A stretch of 64,000 nt of DNA from Halohasta litchfieldiae (GCF_002788215.1 NZ_CP024845.1:2604001-2668000); one strand, 5' to 3'. Positions 8,210-16,506 are shown, counted from the stretch's first letter. Made by a program: numbers and translations. Notes: generated by a model from the sequence alone, not told the origin.

Positions 8210-8935
8210 TCATTTCGGTTTATTTGTCGAAAACATCGACGGGTCTTCGGCCAGCGAGTCGCGTCGACCATCCAAGAGGCCGAACCGCTCGCCACGTCGG
8301 CGTTCGAGCCAGTAGAGCAGTTGTTCGGCCCACCGGAGTTTGCGTGCCTTCAGTGGGTCGACCGAGGGATCGTCGAACGCCCAGCCGAGAAATTCGAGGT
8401 CGGCCGCGCCGAACGCATCGGCGATAAACGCTGCCCGGTCGCCATCAGTGAACCCGCCGAAGTTCTCGACAGGGCCGCGTGGCTCGGCCTGCGTGGTCAC
8501 GAGCGTCCACTCGGAATCGAACTCCGGCAGCCACTCGCGGAGGGTGGGAATATTGTCCCCGTGGGCGTGGGCCGCGACTGGCGTCTCACCGTGAGTCAAC
8601 CTGCGGGCCGTGTCGACGTTTTTGTCCAGATCGGTCACCATCAGGTCGACCTCGATACCGTGGTCGGCCAACACATCGGCCGCCGTCGAGGCGGCAACGA
8701 TAGCGTCGACAGCCGTCGGATCGAACCCCGCGAGGTCGGTCGACAGTGAGGGTGCAGCACCGACGACGGCGACGGTGGCTCCATCGAGATGAGAGAGTCG
8801 ACTGTGGTCGAACGGCTGGGCCAGTTCGCCAGCCACGTCTCGCGCAGTTTCGTCGGCCGAGCGGTCGAAGCCGAGATCCGAACAAATCGCCTCGTAGATC
8901 GGTTCCCACGCTGGAAAGCTCACGCTACTCCTCAT
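8210..8935 (-). CDS. mptE: 6-hydroxymethyl-7,8-dihydropterin pyrophosphokinase, MptE type (DUF115)
   Basis: This 241-residue protein matches the archaeal DUF115/MptE kinase, which transfers pyrophosphate from ATP to 6-hydroxymethyl-dihydropterin and replaces bacterial FolK. Visible hallmarks are VAVVGAAPSL (nucleotide-binding loop), the MVTDLDKN aspartates near the middle, AHAHGDN, and the terminal LRWAEQLLYWLE helix of the family. The ATG at 8935 (MRSSVSFPAWEP) is favoured; one seven codons upstream is possible. It lies 141 bases downstream of folP on the same strand, and FolP would use its product, so the two make a pterin-arylamine route. Confidence 0.85.
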   Translation of the reverse strand: MRSSVSFPAWEPIYEAICSDLGFDRSADETARDVAGELAQPFDHSRLSHLDGATVAVVGAAPSLSTDLAGFDPTAVDAIVAASTAADVLADHGIEVDLMVTDLDKNVDTARRLTHGETPVAAHAHGDNIPTLREWLPEFDSEWTLVTTQAEPRGPVENFGGFTDGDRAAFIADAFGAADLEFLGWAFDDPSVDPLKARKLRWAEQLLYWLERRRGERFGLLDGRRDSLAEDPSMFSTNKPK

Positions 8936-9076
8936 TTGGTTCTGATAAAAGGCCAAACGAGCCTGTGGCTCGGTGGCTGTAATATTGTATGGGCCGGATT
9001 GGCACAGAGTACCCCTACCCGAATGCCCCTCCGGCGTCCATTGTCTGCTTTTACATGATCCGGCATAAGTTTTCTC

Positions 9077-10234
9077 TTAACAGCACGCCTTTCTGATACG
9101 TTCCAGAATGGCCGAAATATCGCTTGAAACCCCACTCAAACGCTCAGTAAGCTGCGTATAACCCATTTTTGTGCCAACTAGTACCATGGTTCTGTCAGAC
9201 GGTCGTCTGACGCAGTCGACGCCTACTGGTTCAGCCGCCTCCGAAAGTTGGTTTTGGATGGTAGTGTCGACGCCTGATAGCTTGAAGACGTGTGTAACAG
9301 CTCGGTCTGCGGTGTTGTCGGTCTCATCCACGAGATCGAATCGGTCGAAATGTCGACGCGCCTCGCGGGGGGTCGTGATGTCAAGTTCTTCGACCGCAAT
9401 GCCGTCGACGGTCTCGTGGAGCCGCGGTCGGGAGAACTCGTGGCCGATGAGTGCCGCGTCCCGCGTTTCGGCAACGTCGTGGGTACGGATCACGTGCGCC
9501 CCGCGTTCGACCGCCATTGACGTCGCCGCCAGCGACACAGCCAGCGCCTCCTCAGTGTCTCGACCGGCAACCGACCGGAGGAAGTTTTTGCGGTTGATCG
9601 AGACCAACATGGGCTGGCCGTAGCCACGGAACTCGCGGAGTCGATGAAACGTCTCGCGGTCGTCCTCGATGGTCTTGTCCTCGCTCCAACCACCGAATGC
9701 GGGGTCGATTATCGTTTTGTCCGTCAGTCCATTGAGTTCAAGTGCGTCGTAGATATCATCCACGTCCTCGACTGCGCCGGGGCGTTCGAGATCCGGCGGC
9801 GAAGCCATTTTGGCGACTGCGACATCGTAGTCCTCGCAGATCTCGGGCATCTTCGGATCGGCAAAGCCACAGATGTCGTTGACCATGTCGAACCCACCCT
9901 TGAGGGCGGCTTCGGCGACCTCGTGGTAGCGCGTTTCAATCGAGAACACGGCATCCCCGGAGACGCTCTCGATGGTTTCGAGAGCGGTATCGAGGCGGTC
10001 GAGTTCCTCGGCGGCGCTGAGGACCTCGAATTTCTTGTTGGCCGATTCCAGCCCGACGTCGACGATGTCTGCACCCTCGCTGATGAGGTCCTCGTCGACG
10101 TAGGCGGCGGCTTCGCTCGGTGAGTTGAACACGCTCGGTTTGTAGGGCGATTCGGAGCTGACGTTCAACACACCCATGATTCGAGGGGGATGATCGTCAC
10201 CAATCGGCAACCCGGCGGCGTCGACAGTTCGCAT
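9077..10234 (-). CDS. folP: dihydropteroate synthase, archaeal type
   Basis: This 385-residue enzyme condenses dihydropterin diphosphate with an arylamine such as p-aminobenzoate. The pterin-binding motifs are readable: PPRIMGVLNVSSESPY at residues 16-31, GADIVDVGLESANKKF, DMVNDICGFADPKM, and a later INRKNFLRS-VERGAHVIRTHDVAET block. It is about 100 residues longer than bacterial FolP; the C-terminal addition (TNTADRAV... ERIRKACC) is unassigned. The start at 10234 (MRTVDAAGLPIGDD) is chosen because further upstream the frame only overlaps the divergent gene at 10322 and has the composition of antisense sequence. Confidence 0.88.
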   Translation of the reverse strand: MRTVDAAGLPIGDDHPPRIMGVLNVSSESPYKPSVFNSPSEAAAYVDEDLISEGADIVDVGLESANKKFEVLSAAEELDRLDTALETIESVSGDAVFSIETRYHEVAEAALKGGFDMVNDICGFADPKMPEICEDYDVAVAKMASPPDLERPGAVEDVDDIYDALELNGLTDKTIIDPAFGGWSEDKTIEDDRETFHRLREFRGYGQPMLVSINRKNFLRSVAGRDTEEALAVSLAATSMAVERGAHVIRTHDVAETRDAALIGHEFSRPRLHETVDGIAVEELDITTPREARRHFDRFDLVDETDNTADRAVTHVFKLSGVDTTIQNQLSEAAEPVGVDCVRRPSDRTMVLVGTKMGYTQLTERLSGVSSDISAILERIRKACC

Positions 10235-10290
10235 ACGGTCATTCGGGACGCCGCCGACAAAGGCAGTGCGATCCGCTACGGGAGTCAGTC

Positions 10291-10298
10291 TATTTTTA
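10291..10298 (+). promoter_or_regulatory. TATA-like box for the trmJ pair
   Basis: TATTTTTA is centred about 27 bases before the ATG at 10322, the spacing of leaderless haloarchaeal transcripts. Confidence 0.5.
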
Positions 10299-10321
10299 TC
10301 GACTGACCCGCTAGCTGACCT

Positions 10322-10909
10322 ATGGGAAAAGTCAGCGTCGGACTTCGTGGCTGGCGGTTCGAGGAAAGCGAGATCTTCACCGACAGCGAGGAGTTCAAAC
10401 CGCTCGAAGAGATTCCCGAGGATCCACGCCAGCGGCTGCTTCGGCTCTCTCGGCTGATCGAACAGCCGTGTGACGCCTGTTATCTGATTCACGGCGAGGC
10501 CGACAAACAGCGATGCAATCAGTCGGCGTTCGTCTACGGCGAGCCGATGGATGAAGTCGTGGTCTGTACGGACCACGAGCCGGCGTTCGTCTACTGGTAT
10601 CAGAACGCCGGTGGCAGCGACCTCCGCGGCAAACCGGAGTTCGCCGACGCCTTTCACCAGTGGTTCGCCGACGGCAACCGGGCACCCGAGGGGTTCGGCG
10701 GCGTCGACCACGTCGAAACCGATCCGGAGGCACTCCCCGACCCCCCAAGTCCGGAGGAACTCCAACAGCGGCTCGAAGCCGACTACGAGCGAAGCGAGAT
10801 CGATCTCCGGGAGTACCTCGACGAGCCGACCGAGCCTGACACCGAGGCGATCTCCGACGAAGAACTCGGGGAGCTTGATCTCGACACGAGCTACCCGACC
10901 GACGAATGA
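10322..10909 (+). CDS. conserved haloarchaeal protein with four spaced cysteines
   Basis: This 195-residue acidic protein begins MGKVSVGLRGWRFEE and has CDAC near residue 50, a third Cys about 15 residues on (QRCNQSAF) and a fourth in VVVCTDHEP. That is enough for a small zinc site, though this is inference. The C-terminal third is dominated by Asp and Glu. The gene overlaps trmJ by four bases (ATGA) and shares its promoter, so a link to tRNA modification or translation is plausible. I do not recognise a named family. Confidence 0.75.
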   Translation: MGKVSVGLRGWRFEESEIFTDSEEFKPLEEIPEDPRQRLLRLSRLIEQPCDACYLIHGEADKQRCNQSAFVYGEPMDEVVVCTDHEPAFVYWYQNAGGSDLRGKPEFADAFHQWFADGNRAPEGFGGVDHVETDPEALPDPPSPEELQQRLEADYERSEIDLREYLDEPTEPDTEAISDEELGELDLDTSYPTDE

Positions 10910-11691
10910 GCCCCCGCCAGCAGAAGCCCGTCGTCGTCGTCGTCGAACCTGAGACACCCGGAAACGTCGGCACCATCGCCCGCGCAATGAAGAACTTCGG
11001 TCTCACGGATCTCAAACTCGTCGACCCACCCGAACTCGACCCCGACGGCGAGGCCTATGGTTTCGCTGGCCACGCCCGCGAAGACGTGTTGCCGAACGCC
11101 GATGAGGTGACGTTCGATGAGATCGTCGACAACTACCACACGGTGGGCTGTACCGCGATCACGGGCGAAGACAGCCGTCGACACGTCCGGTTTCCGTTCA
11201 AAACGCCGGTTGAACTCCGCGAATCGCTGGCGACCGTCGAAACCCAAACCGCGCTGGTGTTCGGCCGCGAAGGGAGAGGCCTCCACAACAGCGAGATCGA
11301 ACGGCTCGACGAGGTGTGTTCGATCCCCGCCAGCGGCGAGTATCCTGTGCTTAACCTCGGTCAGGCAGCCACTATCCTGTTCTACGAACTCCGCGAGCTG
11401 ACTGTCGACGAGACACAGCTTCCGGACGTCGACCACCTGCGGGCTGACGAACCCGACATCGAACGACTGTACGACTACTTTGCGGATTTCCTCGACGCGC
11501 AAGCGTACAACGACCGAAAACAGGACAAGACCGAGCGACTGTTTCGGCGACTGATCGGCCGTGCCCATCCGACTGATAGGGAGGTCCACACGCTGTTGGG
11601 TGTGTTTCGGCAGGCCTCCGACCAGCTCGACGGTCGACAGGACCGACGTGACCAGTCCGAAGAACACGAGACGCCCAGAAGCCGAGAGTAG
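10906..11691 (+). CDS. trmJ: tRNA 2'-O-methyltransferase, TrmJ/SpoU family
   Basis: This 261-residue SPOUT methyltransferase carries the three family motifs. Motif 1 is ETPGNVGTIARAMKNFG, with the Asn and Arg of the NxGxxxR signature. Motif 2 is ALVFGREGRGLHNSEI. Motif 3 is YPVLNLGQAATILFYEL, which builds the knotted S-adenosylmethionine pocket. The C-terminal extension of about 90 residues (FADFLDAQAYNDRKQDKTERLFRRLIGRAHP) matches TrmJ, which 2'-O-methylates position 32 of tRNAs. Its start overlaps the preceding gene's stop, so the two are translationally coupled. Confidence 0.87.
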   Translation: MSPRQQKPVVVVVEPETPGNVGTIARAMKNFGLTDLKLVDPPELDPDGEAYGFAGHAREDVLPNADEVTFDEIVDNYHTVGCTAITGEDSRRHVRFPFKTPVELRESLATVETQTALVFGREGRGLHNSEIERLDEVCSIPASGEYPVLNLGQAATILFYELRELTVDETQLPDVDHLRADEPDIERLYDYFADFLDAQAYNDRKQDKTERLFRRLIGRAHPTDREVHTLLGVFRQASDQLDGRQDRRDQSEEHETPRSRE

Positions 11692-11698
11692 GTACTCC

Positions 11699-11788
11699 CT
11701 ATTCGGCCGTTATATCGAAGCGTGTGGTGTGGTCAACCGATATCTCCCGGTCGTGCGCCTCGGCGATTTCCGAGACCACCGTCGACTC
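11699..11788 (-). pseudogene. remnant of a histidine kinase C-terminus
   Basis: On the minus strand the frame ending at the TAG at 11699-11701 reads STVVSEIAEAHDREIS followed by VDHTTRFDITAE. This resembles the last helix and strand of haloarchaeal HATPase domains, which usually read like GLAIVSEIAEAHGW...ARFEI. No upstream kinase sequence remains. A 21-bp stretch is duplicated nearby (11769-11789 and 11806-11826, one mismatch), so the fragment also shows local duplication. It sits beside an orphan response regulator gene. Confidence 0.45.
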
Positions 11789-11826
11789 GCTACGTCCCGA
11801 GAAGATCCGAGACCACCGTCGATTCG
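11769..11826. repeat. short direct repeat, 21 bp at a 37-bp period
   Basis: The same 21 bases (TCCGAGACCACCGTCGA then C or T, then TCG) occur at 11769-11789 and 11806-11826 with one mismatch. They lie within the kinase remnant region and look like a local duplication. Confidence 0.6.
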
Positions 11827-11882
11827 GTCGTCTCGATGGCGACTCCTAAACTGTTAAGCCACTCTACTGTTGACTCGTCTGT

Positions 11883-12005
11883 ATGGATCAGTACTTTCTC
11901 AACGGCAAGACCGAGCTCTCACCGATTGTCGTCATCACAACACTCCTGCTCATCGCGGCGTTCGCAGTCGGCTTCGGTTATCAGCTACTCGGATTGATGC
12001 TGTAG
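11883..12005 (+). CDS. small single-span membrane protein, 40 residues
   Basis: A 40-codon frame begins MDQYFLNGKTELSPIVV and is followed by a hydrophobic helix (about residues 14-38, ITTLLLIAAFAVGFGYQLLG). The sequence is compact and well-formed for a small membrane protein: a polar N-terminus, one helix and a stop directly after. No TATA-like box of good quality is visible. The family is not recognised. It lies in an otherwise gene-poor 500-bp gap. Confidence 0.5.
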   Translation: MDQYFLNGKTELSPIVVITTLLLIAAFAVGFGYQLLGLML

Positions 12006-12170
12006 ACGACCTATCCAGATCGGAGAACCGCCCGTTTCGGGCCGTCTGTTGTCTCTCCAGCAACAGTGTGTCACTAGCTGGCGATACCACAGTATACAGT
12101 TGCTAGTTGCAAACGAGGAAATCAGCCAGAATGTATATATAGGATACATACATGTAATAAATGACCAAAA

Positions 12171-12178
12171 ATTATATT
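12171..12178 (+). promoter_or_regulatory. TATA-like box for the HalX response regulator
   Basis: TTATATTT is centred about 26 bases before the ATG at 12201, which fits a leaderless transcript and supports that start over the ATG at 12219. Confidence 0.55.
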
Positions 12179-12200
12179 TTCTACGAGTACTATTTGAGAA

Positions 12201-12797
12201 ATGACACGGGCACAATCTATGTCTACAACGGTTTCAGATCCTCCAACAGTTCTGGTTGTCGACGACGAACAGGATGTCGCCGACATTTATACGCTCCAAC
12301 TCAACGAGCGCTACACTGTCGAGACGGTGTACGGCGGTCGAGCGGCTATCGACGCAGTCGACGAGACGGTCGATGTGATGTTGCTCGACCGTCGGATGCC
12401 GGATCTCTCGGGCAACAAGGTTTTGGAGCAGGTTCGGGCCGACGGCTACGACTGTCGGGTGATCATGGTGACTGCCGTCGACCCCAAGTTCGATATCATC
12501 GAAATGCCGTTCGACGATTATCTCTGCAAACCAGTCGACAAAGAGACACTGTATGAAGCAATCGAACAACAGCTTACAGCCAAAGAGTACGACGAGACCG
12601 TGAGCGAGCTGTTCCGGGCAACCTCGAAACTCACTGTGTTAGAGTCCGAGATGAGCAACGAGGAACTCAGTAGCTCCGCGGAGTATCAACGGCTCAAAAC
12701 AATGACGACCGAGATGCGCACCGAGGCCGAGTCGTTGATGACCGAGCTGAACGATTTCGAGTCGGCGTTCAAAGCTATCGACCGCTCGTCGAACTGA
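12201..12797 (+). CDS. response regulator with receiver and HalX domains
   Basis: This 198-residue protein has an N-terminal receiver domain: VLVVDDEQD with the acidic pocket at residues 21-23, phospho-acceptor Asp63 in MLLDRRMPD, and Lys in YLCKPVDKETL. The C-terminal 80 residues are a HalX-type coiled-coil domain (SELFRATSKLTVLE ... LMTELNDFESAFKAI), found in haloarchaea and without an evident DNA-binding motif. It probably relays signals from a histidine kinase; no intact kinase gene adjoins it, only a remnant to its left. The ATG at 12201 is preferred because of the TATA spacing. Confidence 0.88.
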   Translation: MTRAQSMSTTVSDPPTVLVVDDEQDVADIYTLQLNERYTVETVYGGRAAIDAVDETVDVMLLDRRMPDLSGNKVLEQVRADGYDCRVIMVTAVDPKFDIIEMPFDDYLCKPVDKETLYEAIEQQLTAKEYDETVSELFRATSKLTVLESEMSNEELSSSAEYQRLKTMTTEMRTEAESLMTELNDFESAFKAIDRSSN

Positions 12798-12803
12798 CGA
12801 GGC

Positions 12804-13703
12804 TCACTCTCGGTTGTTGTCGGCGTGGGAGCGAACCCAGAGTTCGCCGATCCGGGAGAGTTTCGTGCGGTAGGATTTGCCGACCTCCTCCTGTTCGATA
12901 TACCCCTTCCCGCCGGGACCGAGTCGGTCGACGTTGTAGATCACCTTCGACCGGAAACTGTCGGTGTACTCCTCGTTGAGGTCCCGCGCCAGCGTCGAGG
13001 CCAACTCGCTGACTGACTCGAACTCGCCGTGTTCGCCGAGGGTAAATAGGACGAGTTCCTCGAACGGTTTGACGCTCGAAAACGAGGCCACGGGGAGTTC
13101 GACGATGTGGCTGTCGCCGATCTTTTTTGCCCCGATGGTGACGCCGCGTTCGTCGAACTCCGAGAGCAGTTCGCTGATGCTATCGAGTCTGGTCTCCATC
13201 CGGCCGCGGTCGAGGTCGCCCGCCTCCAAGAGATCGGTCAGCAGGTCGTGTTCGGCCCGAAGCTCCTCGGCGAGTTCGGTTTCGAGATACTTCTCTGGGG
13301 CCGTGTAGTAGGTGTGAATCCGGTCTCTGTCCTCTTGACGCTCGACCATCACCGAGTGGGCGGCTGTAGCGAAGGCGAAACTCACCGGGCGGGGCATCGA
13401 GCAGACGTTGACCCAGACCTCCGCGCCGCTGTCGAGCTGTTCGTTTATCAGTTCGAACGCCCCCTCGAAGGCGGCGTCGTAATCGTAGACGTCTTCGAGG
13501 CGGATGCGTTCGGTTTCGGCACCCAGTAGGTTCCGGAAATCCGTTTCGAGTTTGGTTGCGAGTCGACGGGAGTATTCGACGTTGGCCTCGCTGCCGACCG
13601 CGCCCTCAAGCAGAATGACGTGGTCCACATCGAACTGATCGCGGATAAGTGGCGCAATAAGACGGTCGTAGTCGAACCCGACCGGAACGATGTGTGTCTC
13701 CAT
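12804..13703 (-). CDS. transcriptional regulator with CARF-like N-terminal domain (HFX_2341/DUF6293-like)
   Basis: This 299-residue protein starts METHIVPVGFDYDRL and has a Rossmann-like domain resembling CARF nucleotide sensors. The segment VWVNVCSMPRPVSFAFATAA sits where CARF proteins have their glycine- and threonine-rich loop. The C-terminal third (about residues 215-299; LVLFTLGEHGEFESVSELAS, FRSKVIYNVDRLG) looks like a winged helix-turn-helix with a dyad of basic residues. The expected role is ligand-responsive DNA binding. No CRISPR array or cas gene is in the window. A TATA-like box at 13725-13733 supports the start at 13703. Confidence 0.75.
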   Translation of the reverse strand: METHIVPVGFDYDRLIAPLIRDQFDVDHVILLEGAVGSEANVEYSRRLATKLETDFRNLLGAETERIRLEDVYDYDAAFEGAFELINEQLDSGAEVWVNVCSMPRPVSFAFATAAHSVMVERQEDRDRIHTYYTAPEKYLETELAEELRAEHDLLTDLLEAGDLDRGRMETRLDSISELLSEFDERGVTIGAKKIGDSHIVELPVASFSSVKPFEELVLFTLGEHGEFESVSELASTLARDLNEEYTDSFRSKVIYNVDRLGPGGKGYIEQEEVGKSYRTKLSRIGELWVRSHADNNRE

Positions 13704-13724
13704 ACACTGCGTTGCGTCGGACGG

Positions 13725-13733
13725 TATATATAA
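13725..13733 (-). promoter_or_regulatory. TATA-like box for the CARF-like regulator
   Basis: On the minus strand TTATATATA is centred about 26 bases before the ATG at 13703. Confidence 0.55.
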
Positions 13734-13775
13734 CCTCAAAAAGTCGGTTGGAGCGGTCTCCGCTCAACACGGGCC

Positions 13776-14138
13776 CTATTCATCCGATTCGCTGTCTTCG
13801 TCTTCGGGCATGATTTCGGTCGACAACACCTTGAGTGGAATGTTGTGCAACTGTTGGCCGATCTCCTTGCGGGCGATTCGGCTGGCGTGTTCTTCCTGTT
13901 CGACGTTGAAGACGATCAGTTCGAGTTCGAGGGCAACCAGTGCTTCGTCAGCCGCGAGGAAGGCGGGCGGTAGCTCCTCTCCGGCGGGCGAGGTGCGCGT
14001 TCCCATCTCGATCTCGACGTAGTTGAGATCCGGATTCAGCATCTCTCCGGTCTTCGAGATCGCGATCCGGACAGCCTCGTCCACGGTCTCGACATCGTAC
14101 ACGGGCACCGCAGCCTCGACGACGACTCGGCAGTCCAT
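13776..14138 (-). CDS. DUF555 family protein (UPF0212)
   Basis: This 120-residue protein begins MDCRVVVEAAVPVYDVETVDEAVRIAISKTG and contains LNPDLNYVEIEMG, the pattern of the archaeal DUF555 family, whose role is unknown. There are no membrane segments; the tail is Glu, Asp and Ser rich. The gene stands alone between the CARF-like regulator and the glycosylase gene on the same strand, with its own gap on both sides. Confidence 0.75.
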   Translation of the reverse strand: MDCRVVVEAAVPVYDVETVDEAVRIAISKTGEMLNPDLNYVEIEMGTRTSPAGEELPPAFLAADEALVALELELIVFNVEQEEHASRIARKEIGQQLHNIPLKVLSTEIMPEDEDSESDE

Positions 14139-14219
14139 AGTGTTTCTATTTAGCCTCGCGGAGGGTATGAAACTTCGCCTACATTCTCAAAATAAGGAGT
14201 GTCACCGCCATGCCCTCTG

Positions 14220-15134
14220 TCAGTTTCCGCCGTTACGGAGATAATGAAAAACGTAGGTTTGGGCATAGCCCGCATACTGCCCGCCGAACTGCTCGCGGAT
14301 GGCCCGTGAGGTCGACACATACCCCCCACGGTCGCAGTCGGGATAGTGATCTGCAATCGCTGTCTGAATCCACGTGTCCAGTGGCACTGCCTCGGTGAAC
14401 CCAAGCGAAAACAGCAACACGCAGTCGGCGACCTTGTTACCGACACCCACGAACTGACTCATGTGGTCGCGGGCATCCTCGTAGTCGAGATCAATCGCAT
14501 CGAGTGGGTCGACCTCGCCGGTGGCGATCATCTCGGCGGTGCGCTGGACGTATGGCGCGCGGTAGCCGAGACTCAGCTCCCGGAGTTCGGCTTCGGTTCG
14601 CTCGGCCAGTTGGGCCGGGGTCGGAAACGCGTGGTACGTTCGGCCGTCGAACTCGATCTCGTCGCCGTACTCCCGAGCCAGTCGACGCTGCATCCCGTGA
14701 ATCCGTGCCACCCGCATCTGGGCCGAACAGATAAACGAGATCAGACAGGGAAAGACGGGATCACGCACGAGTCGCATCCCCGAATACTGTTCAAACGCCC
14801 GGTCAAGCAGTGGGTCGTCGGGTGTGGCGTCTTCGATGGCATCGAGGTCGTCGTCAAGTCGCAGCAGGTGTGTGAGAATCGGGACGGCATCCGTGGTCGA
14901 CTCCCACTGAAGTTCCTCGCCGTCCTGTCGAACGCGAACGACGGCCTGTTCGTCGGAGACGCCTGGTATCGGGGCGACGACCGTCTCGTACCACGCCGAC
15001 CCACCGTAGGCGGCCGTCGTCTCGTACATCTCGCCGTCGGCGCGGTCCCACAGATAGCTCTGGCCACTTTCGACCGTCGACTGCAGATCGAACCTCCCAT
15101 CGAGATCGTCGAGCCGAATAACGCCCTGTTCCAT
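14220..15134 (-). CDS. ogg: 8-oxoguanine DNA glycosylase/AP lyase, OGG1-like
   Basis: This 304-residue HhH-GPD enzyme excises oxidised guanine and nicks the abasic strand. The helix-hairpin-helix reads FVGVGNKVADCVLLFSLG with the Schiff-base lysine at Lys234, and the catalytic aspartate is Asp253 in AVPLDTWIQ, matching OGG1 rather than AlkA, which lacks the lysine. An N-terminal OGG-type domain (GRFDLQSTVESGQSYLWDR) precedes it, where GQSxxW matches the conserved OGG_N motif. The start ATG at 15134 follows from that domain. Together with the SODs and photolyase it adds to an oxidative-damage theme, though it is not in the same operon. Confidence 0.88.
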   Translation of the reverse strand: MEQGVIRLDDLDGRFDLQSTVESGQSYLWDRADGEMYETTAAYGGSAWYETVVAPIPGVSDEQAVVRVRQDGEELQWESTTDAVPILTHLLRLDDDLDAIEDATPDDPLLDRAFEQYSGMRLVRDPVFPCLISFICSAQMRVARIHGMQRRLAREYGDEIEFDGRTYHAFPTPAQLAERTEAELRELSLGYRAPYVQRTAEMIATGEVDPLDAIDLDYEDARDHMSQFVGVGNKVADCVLLFSLGFTEAVPLDTWIQTAIADHYPDCDRGGYVSTSRAIREQFGGQYAGYAQTYVFHYLRNGGN

Positions 15135-15180
15135 TACCGTTTTTCAGGCGTGTGGCTGTTTTTCCGTTTCGGTGTGACCG

Positions 15181-15630
15181 TCAGTCGACGCGCCACGTAA
15201 AGAGGCTCTCGGCGACGTAGTTGAACACCATTCCGACGCCGATCCCGATCACGTTCGCGACTGTCGGCCACAGTTCGAGGCCAGCCACCGGCAGCGAGAA
15301 CTCGACGACGCTCGTCAGCACGTAGAGGACGGCGAAGCCGACGCCGAGCCCAACCGCCCGAACGAGGTGAGATCTCACCCAGCGTCGAGCGAACGCACCC
15401 ACTCCGAGTTTGCCGCTCTCGGCAAAGGTCCACTGGTCGTTGACGACGAACATCGTCGAGATCGAGACCTCCGCGCCGACGGCTTTCGCGGCCAGCGGTC
15501 CGAAGCCCGCGGTCGTGGTCAGCAGGGCGACGATAGCGGTCTCGATGGTCGCCCCGAGGGCGCCAACCGAGACGAACTTCCCGATCCGGGCGCGATGGGC
15601 CAGCGCCGCCAGCGGCGACTCAGTCGCCAT
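15181..15630 (-). CDS. GtrA-family membrane protein
   Basis: This 149-residue protein has four predicted membrane helices and the GtrA opening (KFVSVGALGATIETAIVALL) with the NDQWTFAESG loop common to this family. GtrA proteins are thought to help move lipid-linked sugars across the membrane, usually paired with a GT2 glycosyltransferase. Here the start codon lies within the end of the upstream glycosyltransferase gene (11-bp overlap), so the two are almost certainly co-translated. Confidence 0.87.
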   Translation of the reverse strand: MATESPLAALAHRARIGKFVSVGALGATIETAIVALLTTTAGFGPLAAKAVGAEVSISTMFVVNDQWTFAESGKLGVGAFARRWVRSHLVRAVGLGVGFAVLYVLTSVVEFSLPVAGLELWPTVANVIGIGVGMVFNYVAESLFTWRVD

Positions 15631-16390
15631 TGTTCCCGGTGTAGGTGAGCTTCGACCGGGGGGTCGGCTGGATGTCCCGATACCGGGGGCTGTCCGAAAT
15701 GGCGTTTGCCCGCCGCCGAACGTCTAGGAGCGCCCGTCCGAGTTCGACTGTGGTCCACACCGGGTCGACCGTCGAGTCGGGGTGGTCTTCCCACTCGACG
15801 GGGACTTCAGTGATCCCGTAGCCCAGCGAGCCCGCCACCGAGACGAACTCCAGATCCCAGGCGAACCCAGACTCGTAGCAGTGGTGGCCGATTTCGTCCC
15901 AGGCCTCGGCCCGCAGTGCCTTCGCGCCACACTGGTAGTCGTAGCATTTCGTCGGGAGCAGTTGCCGTGCGGTGAAAGCGAAGACGTCGCCGAGGAACCG
16001 CCGGCCGACCGTCTGGTGGTCGACGATCTCCGAGTCGGGATGGCGGCGCGACCCGATACTCACGTCGGCGGTTTCCCCGCGGACGTGGTCGACGATGGTG
16101 GCCAGCGACGAGGCGGGCACCGATCCATCGGCGTCGGCGAACGCAAGAATATCCGTCGAAAGACCGTCGAAGCCGTCCATGACCGCGCCGCCCTTGCCAC
16201 GCCGCTGCGTTGCGACGTTTAGCTCGTCGACGACTGGCTCGATCCGAGAGGCGACGGCGTCGCTTGGGGTGTCGAGCTCAACCCGAACCGTCGACGGATC
16301 GAGTATTGCTCGAATATCCTCGATATACGCCAAAAGAGCCTCAATATCCGGATCGTAGGCGGGAACTACGATGCCGAGTGACTCACTCAT
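15620..16390 (-). CDS. family 2 glycosyltransferase, dolichyl-phosphate sugar synthase-like
   Basis: This 256-residue enzyme has a GT-A fold: LGIVVPAYDPD at the N-terminus, the donor-binding RGKGGAVMDGF, the metal-binding DADGS near residue 90, and the SRRHPDSEIV and YDYQCGAKALR segments seen in dolichyl-phosphate mannose or glucose synthases. It would load a sugar onto a dolichyl lipid in the cytoplasm. It overlaps the GtrA gene by 11 bp, matching the usual synthase-flippase pairing in surface glycosylation. The donor sugar cannot be told from sequence. Confidence 0.85.
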   Translation of the reverse strand: MSESLGIVVPAYDPDIEALLAYIEDIRAILDPSTVRVELDTPSDAVASRIEPVVDELNVATQRRGKGGAVMDGFDGLSTDILAFADADGSVPASSLATIVDHVRGETADVSIGSRRHPDSEIVDHQTVGRRFLGDVFAFTARQLLPTKCYDYQCGAKALRAEAWDEIGHHCYESGFAWDLEFVSVAGSLGYGITEVPVEWEDHPDSTVDPVWTTVELGRALLDVRRRANAISDSPRYRDIQPTPRSKLTYTGNNGD

Positions 16391-16497
16391 GGTGTCTTGT
16401 GAGGCATCGCCGGGTCAGTTGTTTCAAAAACACAGAATAATGACTATCCATATACACGTTTGACGCGGGTCCGGGTCTTAATTCTGGTGAAAGGAAG

Positions 16498-16506
16498 TAA
16501 TAAAAA
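16498..16506 (-). terminator. T-run terminator after the GT-C-like gene
   Basis: On the minus strand TTTTTATTA lies about 33 bases past the stop of the gene ending at 16539, an archaeal oligo-T type terminator. Confidence 0.4.

Noticed and set aside
10235-10987. N-terminal extension of folP reading through to about 10987
   Set aside because: It is antisense to the gene at 10322, has an Arg/Val/Glu-rich shadow composition, and the conserved DHPS start begins near 10234.
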